A stretch of DNA of 36,571 nucleotides from Acidimicrobiia bacterium (GTDB lineage Bacteria; Actinomycetota; Acidimicrobiia; Spongiisociales; UBA5794). Of the stretch, positions 32,831 through 36,571 are shown piece by piece. A model generated the notes under the pieces. That model searched no databases. It was not told the origin of the DNA and was given only the letters and a program-made list of their open reading frames with translations. Each line of letters opens with the position of its first letter. The first letter of the stretch is position 1. The stretch lies in the NCBI GenBank assembly GCA_030064765.1, contig JASJEG010000029.1, positions 1 through 36,571 of the forward strand. The letters are read 5' to 3'. Both the position numbers and the translations under genes were made by a program.

Positions 32831-33943
32831 ATGGATTCCACGGAGTCACGCGACCGCTTCACCGAGCTGCTCGACGCAGCAGCGCAGGTCTCTGAGCAGG
32901 GCGAGCTCCATGGTCTCTTGGAGTCGCTGGTCGAGATAGCAATGGGTCTGACCGGAGCGAGCCACGGTGCTCTGGGAGTCGTTGGGCCCCATGGCTTCCT
33001 GGTTGATTTCATCCACCGCGGGATCGACATGGAAACCGCCCAGCGGATTGGTCACCTCCCCTTGGGCATGGGCGTCCTCGGTGCGATTACTCGCGGGGAA
33101 ACCGTGCGAACCGACGACCTGTCTGCGCATCCGGACTCAACCGGCTTCCCGGTACATCACCCGGCGCTGGGGTCGTTTCTGGGAGTACCGCTGCGCACCC
33201 GCACCGAGCTGTTCGGCAACATCTATCTCGCCGACAAGCCCGGTGGTTTCACTGAGGAGGATCAAGCCACCATTGAGACGCTCTCGATTATCGCCGGCTC
33301 GGCCGTGGCCAACGTGCGAATCCACCGGAGACTGCGCGATGCCGCCGTTGCAGAAGACCGGGCGCGGATTGCTCGCGACGTACATGACGACATCATCCAG
33401 GATCTTTTTGCGGTAGGGCTCTCGCTGCAGGGTCTTGCCGATTCGATGGAGGACATCCCGGAGCAGCAGGACATAGTGCGGACCCAAGTGGCTCGGGTCG
33501 ACGACTGCATCACATCGCTGCGTCAGTTCATATTCAATCTACGGCAGCCGAGTTCCCATACCCGCGACCTCGAGATCGAGGTGAGCGAGCTCGTGGAGGA
33601 GCTCGCCGAGCCATACTCGGCGGAAGTCGAGGTTGCTGTTGACGCGATGGTCGATGGGTTCGGCAATGATTTAGCCGATGCCGTTCTGCACATCATCAAG
33701 GAGGCAACCAGCAACGCGCTCCGTCACTCGGAAAGCCCGGTGGTGCGGGTGCTGGTCACAGGTGGCTTCAACAACCTCTCAGTTTCAGTGATCGATCACG
33801 GCAGGGGTTTCGATGTGGATGCAGACCACCCCGGGATGGGCTTGTCCAATCTCAGGCAACGTGCGGCCGAGGTCGGCGGTGACCTTGCTGTGCAGAGCAG
33901 TGGATCGGGAACAACGGTCACACTGGTTCTACCGATCACCTGA
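32831..33943 (+). CDS. devS: Single-GAF, DevS/DosT-like sensor histidine kinase
   Basis: This is a 370-residue soluble kinase. Residues about 24-160 form one GAF domain closely resembling the heme GAF-A of mycobacterial DevS/DosT: FIHRGIDMETAQRIGHLP, SAHPDSTGFPVHHPALGSFLGVP, LFGNIYLADKPGG. His110 aligns with the proximal heme ligand His149 of DevS and Tyr132 with the distal Tyr171; both pairs are 22 residues apart. The HisKA_3 helix has phospho-His185 (ARDVHDDIIQ). The ATPase domain has the N box (KEATSNALRHS), DHGRGFD and GMGLSNLRQRA. DevS has two GAF domains; only one is present here. It probably senses O2, NO or CO through heme and phosphorylates one or both divergent regulators. Confidence 0.87.
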   Translation: MDSTESRDRFTELLDAAAQVSEQGELHGLLESLVEIAMGLTGASHGALGVVGPHGFLVDFIHRGIDMETAQRIGHLPLGMGVLGAITRGETVRTDDLSAHPDSTGFPVHHPALGSFLGVPLRTRTELFGNIYLADKPGGFTEEDQATIETLSIIAGSAVANVRIHRRLRDAAVAEDRARIARDVHDDIIQDLFAVGLSLQGLADSMEDIPEQQDIVRTQVARVDDCITSLRQFIFNLRQPSSHTRDLEIEVSELVEELAEPYSAEVEVAVDAMVDGFGNDLADAVLHIIKEATSNALRHSESPVVRVLVTGGFNNLSVSVIDHGRGFDVDADHPGMGLSNLRQRAAEVGGDLAVQSSGSGTTVTLVLPIT

Positions 33944-33987
33944 GCACCACGACTCGGTTGAAAGAAAAGGGACCCAAAAAGGGACTT

Positions 33988-34007
33988 TTCGGGACCTTCG
34001 TCCCAGA
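33988..34007 (+). promoter_or_regulatory. DosR-like box 1 upstream of the oxidase operon
   Basis: The 20-mer TTCGGGACCTTCGTCCCAGA agrees at 16 of 20 positions with the mycobacterial DosR consensus TTSGGGACTWWAGTCCCSAA, including the full GGGAC-N4-GTCCC core. Its centre is about -64 from the start site predicted by the TACGAT box. It fits the adjacent DevR-like regulator. Confidence 0.65.
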
Positions 34008-34008
34008 G

Positions 34009-34031
34009 TGTCGGGACTATGGGTCCCGACA
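34009..34031 (+). promoter_or_regulatory. DosR-like box 2 (perfect inverted repeat)
   Basis: TGTCGGGAC, 5-nt spacer, GTCCCGACA is a perfect 9-bp dyad. The half-sites match the DosR box but the core spacer is 5 instead of 4 nt. Its centre is about -42 from the predicted start site, where proximal DosR sites usually lie. As RNA it could also form a hairpin, so a terminator for the kinase gene is the alternative. Confidence 0.55.
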
Positions 34032-34049
34032 TCTGTTAGCGAGTCGCTC

Positions 34050-34055
34050 TACGAT
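34050..34055 (+). promoter_or_regulatory. Candidate -10 box TACGAT of the ba3 oxidase operon
   Basis: TACGAT lies 71 nt before the cbaD start and 18 nt after box 2. It would give a start site near 34062. No -35 hexamer is seen, as expected for a promoter that depends on an activator. Confidence 0.4.
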
Positions 34056-34126
34056 GGCGCCAGCCGGTGTTGTATGCACGACCGGCGATATGAGCTTGCA
34101 TAACCGTTGAGTGAGTGGGGAGGACC

Positions 34127-34276
34127 ATGACCAGCGAAGGCGAGAGCGACGGCGCGGTCGAGGCTGAGTTCAAGCCCCGCGGGACCGTTGCGTTTGCGGT
34201 TGCTTTTGTGGTGGTGCTGCTGCTGATGTGGTTCAGCATCTACATCATCATGTTGACGCGAGGCACGACGATATGA
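34127..34276 (+). CDS. cbaD: ba3-type cytochrome c oxidase subunit IIa (CoxIIa)
   Basis: This small 49-residue gene starts at an ATG preceded by GGGGAGG. After a short acidic N-terminus the protein reads FKPRGTVAFAVAFVVV, then a single membrane helix (about 20-43), and ends IIMLTRGTTI. Thermus subunit IIa has the same layout (KPKG..., one helix, ...FFARG). The helix is thought to replace the missing first transmembrane helix of subunit II in ba3 oxidases. The stop overlaps the subunit II start (ATGA), so they are translationally coupled. Confidence 0.85.
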   Translation: MTSEGESDGAVEAEFKPRGTVAFAVAFVVVLLLMWFSIYIIMLTRGTTI

Positions 34277-34779
34277 GCGCTCCAGAGAGTGCCGAGACAC
34301 TCACGATGCACGTCGATCCAACGGAGCGGGCGTGGATCCGGACTGCGATCGTGATTCTCGTCGTATTCGCCGTGTCGGTCACGATTGCTGGTTTCATGCT
34401 CGGTATCCAACTACCGACGACCGAGCAGCGGGTGAACCCCCAGACCGTGCAAAACGCTCTTCCGTGGTCGGAGCCCGGTATCCGTGAGATCGTCGCCGGC
34501 GAGCAGTACGACGTTTACATAGTCGCCAAGCGTTTCTTCTACGAGCCCGGTACTTTCGAGGTCCCTGCCGGCGCCGAGGTCACCTTCTACGTGACTGCAA
34601 CAGATGTGCAACACGGCTTCAAGATCCAGGACACCAACATCAACTTCATGGTGATTCCCGGGCAGGTGTCGACGCTCACGCACACATTCGAAGATCCCGG
34701 TACCTATGACTACATCTGCACCGAGTATTGCGGTCTCGGGCATGCGGTCATGTTCGGCTCTCTGACGGTCACCCCGTAG
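34273..34779 (+). CDS. cbaB: ba3-type cytochrome c oxidase subunit II
   Basis: This subunit takes electrons from cytochrome c (or another donor) at its CuA centre. The 168-residue protein has one membrane helix (about 23-44) and a cupredoxin domain. The CuA ligands are all present: His114 (DVQHGFKI), Cys149 and Cys153 (CTEYCGLGH), His157 and Met160. The numbers are the same as those known for the Thermus ba3 enzyme. The short length and single helix separate it from aa3-type subunit II. The gene starts inside the stop of cbaD and lies 12 nt before cbaA. Confidence 0.93.
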   Translation: MSAPESAETLTMHVDPTERAWIRTAIVILVVFAVSVTIAGFMLGIQLPTTEQRVNPQTVQNALPWSEPGIREIVAGEQYDVYIVAKRFFYEPGTFEVPAGAEVTFYVTATDVQHGFKIQDTNINFMVIPGQVSTLTHTFEDPGTYDYICTEYCGLGHAVMFGSLTVTP

Positions 34780-34791
34780 GAAGGAGACAGC

Positions 34792-36480
34792 GTGGTTACA
34801 GAGACAACAGCGGCTCCTGTCTACGAGCTGACCAAGTCGGACAAGCGGTTTATCGGGTGGCACATCCTCTTCGCAGTGGTAGCACTGACGATTGGCAGCC
34901 TCTTTGGGCCGCTGCAAGCCCTGCAGCATGCCGGGGTTGATTGGTATCCGAGCATCGATTTTCTCTTCATCGAGGTCAACGGTGTCAACTCCTACTACCA
35001 GGGCCTGACGCTGCACGGGGTGCTGAACGCTCTCATCTGGACAACGTTCTTCATAACCGGGTTCTCCACTCTTGCAGTGATTCGGGGCCTGAAGCGGCAG
35101 CTAGCGATTCCGCTACTCAATCGAGTCGGATTCTGGATGATGGTCGTTGGCCTCGTGGTTGCTGCCATCCCGTTGCTGGCCAATGACGCCAGTGTGCTCT
35201 ACACCTTCTACCCGCCGATGGAGGCCGACTCCTTGTTCTACATCGGCCTCGTACTGGTCGTGGTGGGTAGCTGGATCGAGGGTTGGGGCTTCTACGTAAC
35301 CCTGTACCGCTGGCGCAAGGAGAATCCCGACACCAGAACGCCGCTGATTACCTTGGCCGTCGTCATCAACATGGTGATGTGGCAAATCGCAACGTTGGGG
35401 ATCGCGGCCGAGGTTCTGGCCCTGATCCTGCCTTGGTCCTTCGGCTGGGTTAGCGGTATCGATCCCCAGCTATCGCGGACGTTCTTCTGGTTCACCGGCC
35501 ACCCGCTGGTGTACTTCTGGCTGCTCCCGGCCTACGCGTCGTGGTACGGCATGCTTCCCAAGCAGGCCGGCGGCAAGCTGTTCAGCGATTCGCTGGCGAG
35601 GTTGGCCTTCTGGCTGTTCCTGCTGCTGTCGGTGCCCCTCGGGTTCCACCACCAGTTTGTCGACCCTGGTGTCCCCGCCGGCTGGAAGTACATCCACTCG
35701 ATTCTGACCTTTGCGGTCGGCTTCCCGTCCTTGCTGACGCTGTTTACCGTCGTAGCCTCGCTCGAGTATGCGGCGCGGCGCCGCGGCGGCAAGGGCCTTT
35801 TCGGTTGGATCAGGAAGCTCCCGTGGGGCGATTCGTCGGTTACCGCGCAGTTGCTGGCGGGAATCCTGTTCCTATTTGGTGGAATCGGCGGTATCGCCAA
35901 TGCGTCCTACAGCCTCAACCTCGTGCTGCACAACACCACTTGGGTGCCCGGCCACTTCCATCTCACGGTCGCTTCGGCGGTCACCTTGTCGTTCTTCGGT
36001 ATCTCCTATTGGCTGGTGCCGCACATCACCGGCAAGCCGCTGTGGCGGCCCAAGCTGGCGTTGGCCAGCTCCTGGACGTACTTCGCCGGCATGCTGATCT
36101 TCTCGAACGCCATGCACACGGTGGGTCTGCTCGGGGCGCCGCGGCGGACTCCGCTCGGATTGGCCCCGTACGTGCCATCCGAATGGAACGGGCACCTGTT
36201 CCGGGTCGCTGTCGGCGGAGCGATCATGTGGGTCGGCTTGATGCTCTTCGTGGTAGTTGTTGCAGTTACCGCCTTCCAGCGGAGGCGGTTCGCTCCGGGC
36301 GAGTTTGTAGACGTTCCGGTCGCCGAGTCCGTCGAAGACCCGCAGAAGACCCCGGTGTGGCTGGACCGCTGGAAGCCGTGGCTGGTGGCTACCGTCGTGC
36401 TGATAATCCTCGCCTACGGTCCCCAACTGATCGACCAGATCTTCGGCATAGAATCGACCTCCCCGGGAGTGATCCCCTAG
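34792..36480 (+). CDS. cbaA: ba3-type cytochrome c oxidase subunit I
   Basis: This catalytic subunit reduces O2 to water and pumps protons, typically with high O2 affinity. The 562-residue protein (GTG start after AAGGAGA) has about thirteen membrane helices. His75 (TLHGVLNA) and His390 are the likely low-spin heme ligands, His388 (WVPGHFH) the high-spin heme ligand, and His237, His286 and His287 (GHP, GFHHQ) bind CuB. Tyr241 (HPLVYFW) is placed to form the His-Tyr crosslink. These lie 3-4 residues from the Thermus ba3 positions, supporting type B/ba3. A DosR-like site cluster precedes the operon. Confidence 0.95.
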   Translation: MVTETTAAPVYELTKSDKRFIGWHILFAVVALTIGSLFGPLQALQHAGVDWYPSIDFLFIEVNGVNSYYQGLTLHGVLNALIWTTFFITGFSTLAVIRGLKRQLAIPLLNRVGFWMMVVGLVVAAIPLLANDASVLYTFYPPMEADSLFYIGLVLVVVGSWIEGWGFYVTLYRWRKENPDTRTPLITLAVVINMVMWQIATLGIAAEVLALILPWSFGWVSGIDPQLSRTFFWFTGHPLVYFWLLPAYASWYGMLPKQAGGKLFSDSLARLAFWLFLLLSVPLGFHHQFVDPGVPAGWKYIHSILTFAVGFPSLLTLFTVVASLEYAARRRGGKGLFGWIRKLPWGDSSVTAQLLAGILFLFGGIGGIANASYSLNLVLHNTTWVPGHFHLTVASAVTLSFFGISYWLVPHITGKPLWRPKLALASSWTYFAGMLIFSNAMHTVGLLGAPRRTPLGLAPYVPSEWNGHLFRVAVGGAIMWVGLMLFVVVVAVTAFQRRRFAPGEFVDVPVAESVEDPQKTPVWLDRWKPWLVATVVLIILAYGPQLIDQIFGIESTSPGVIP

Positions 36481-36515
36481 GGGCCAGGATCTGAACAGCT
36501 AGCGAGAAAGCACCC

Positions 36516-36571
36516 GTGAGCGAACCGGGCGAGCCCCCGTCGTCGATCGACGGGCCGTCAGTCGACTGGCA
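36516..36571 (+). CDS. Start of a further gene after the oxidase operon (partial)
   Basis: A GTG at 36516 opens a frame that runs to the window edge: MSEPGEPPSSIDGPSVDW. Only about 18 residues are visible, with no family signal, and the ribosome site is weak (GCGAGAAAG). Genes after ba3 subunit I often encode assembly factors or small membrane proteins, but nothing here identifies one. Confidence 0.35.
   Translation, partial: MSEPGEPPSSIDGPSVDW

Overview
The window is one GC-rich, gene-dense chromosomal piece of an actinomycete. The closest fit is an Acidimicrobiia-like member of the Actinomycetota; this is inference from several signs. There is a CofC/FbiD-type F420 biosynthesis enzyme, SLH repeats of the 'GITAGCNPPANDxxCPDDxVTRGQMATFLARALG' style (quoted loosely), a RamB-like regulator beside aceBA, a DevR/DevS-like hypoxia system, GTG/TTG starts, and many genes with a TAnnnT box 6-8 nt before the start codon (leaderless mRNAs). 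No rRNA, tRNA, CRISPR array, IS element or prophage gene was seen. The window appears to be ordinary chromosome, with a few unusual gene combinations.

Layout. 1-2.5 kb: partial cofC (-), divergent pyruvate kinase (+), then a stand-alone Nfu N-terminal-domain protein. 2.5-4.5 kb: membrane-anchored VanW/PASTA protein (-). 4.6-9.8 kb: a RecB/Cas4-like four-cysteine nuclease (+), a coiled-coil protein with a PD-(D/E)XK-like core (-), and divergent from it two overlapping dynamin/Era-like GTPases (+). 9.8-11.2 kb: lipid kinase and a single-domain response regulator (-). 11.4-15.5 kb: P5C dehydrogenase, then two paralogous zinc amidases (+). 15.5-19 kb (-): a membrane HD-GYP protein preceded by a 400-nt region with a possible 29-codon ORF, an SNase-LTD lipoprotein, and two overlapping rhodanese genes. 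19.1-24.4 kb: nucleoside phosphorylase (+), a terminator, the glyoxylate-shunt operon aceB-aceA (-), and the divergent RamB-like regulator (+). 24.6-31.3 kb (+): a CHRD-SLH-5'-nucleotidase surface protein, an unknown protein, an alpha/beta hydrolase, a UMF1-type MFS transporter and a PQQ-type sugar dehydrogenase lipoprotein. 31.3-36.5 kb: two DevR/NarL regulators (-), a single-GAF DevS-like histidine kinase (+), and a complete ba3-type cytochrome oxidase operon, cbaD-cbaB-cbaA (+).

The most notable signal is at the right end. The kinase keeps the His and Tyr that in mycobacterial DevS bind and flank heme, with the same 22-residue spacing. The regulators keep the DosR DNA-contact residues. The promoter of the neighbouring high-affinity oxidase holds a dense cluster of GGGAC/GTCCC half-sites, two of them paired into palindromes resembling the DosR box and placed about -64 and -42 from a plausible start site. 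This suggests a compact locus that senses O2 or NO and directly controls a terminal oxidase. Other points are the nuclease/GTPase cluster at 4.6-9.8 kb, the recurring leaderless start signal, and a 49-aa CoxIIa gene that is easily missed.
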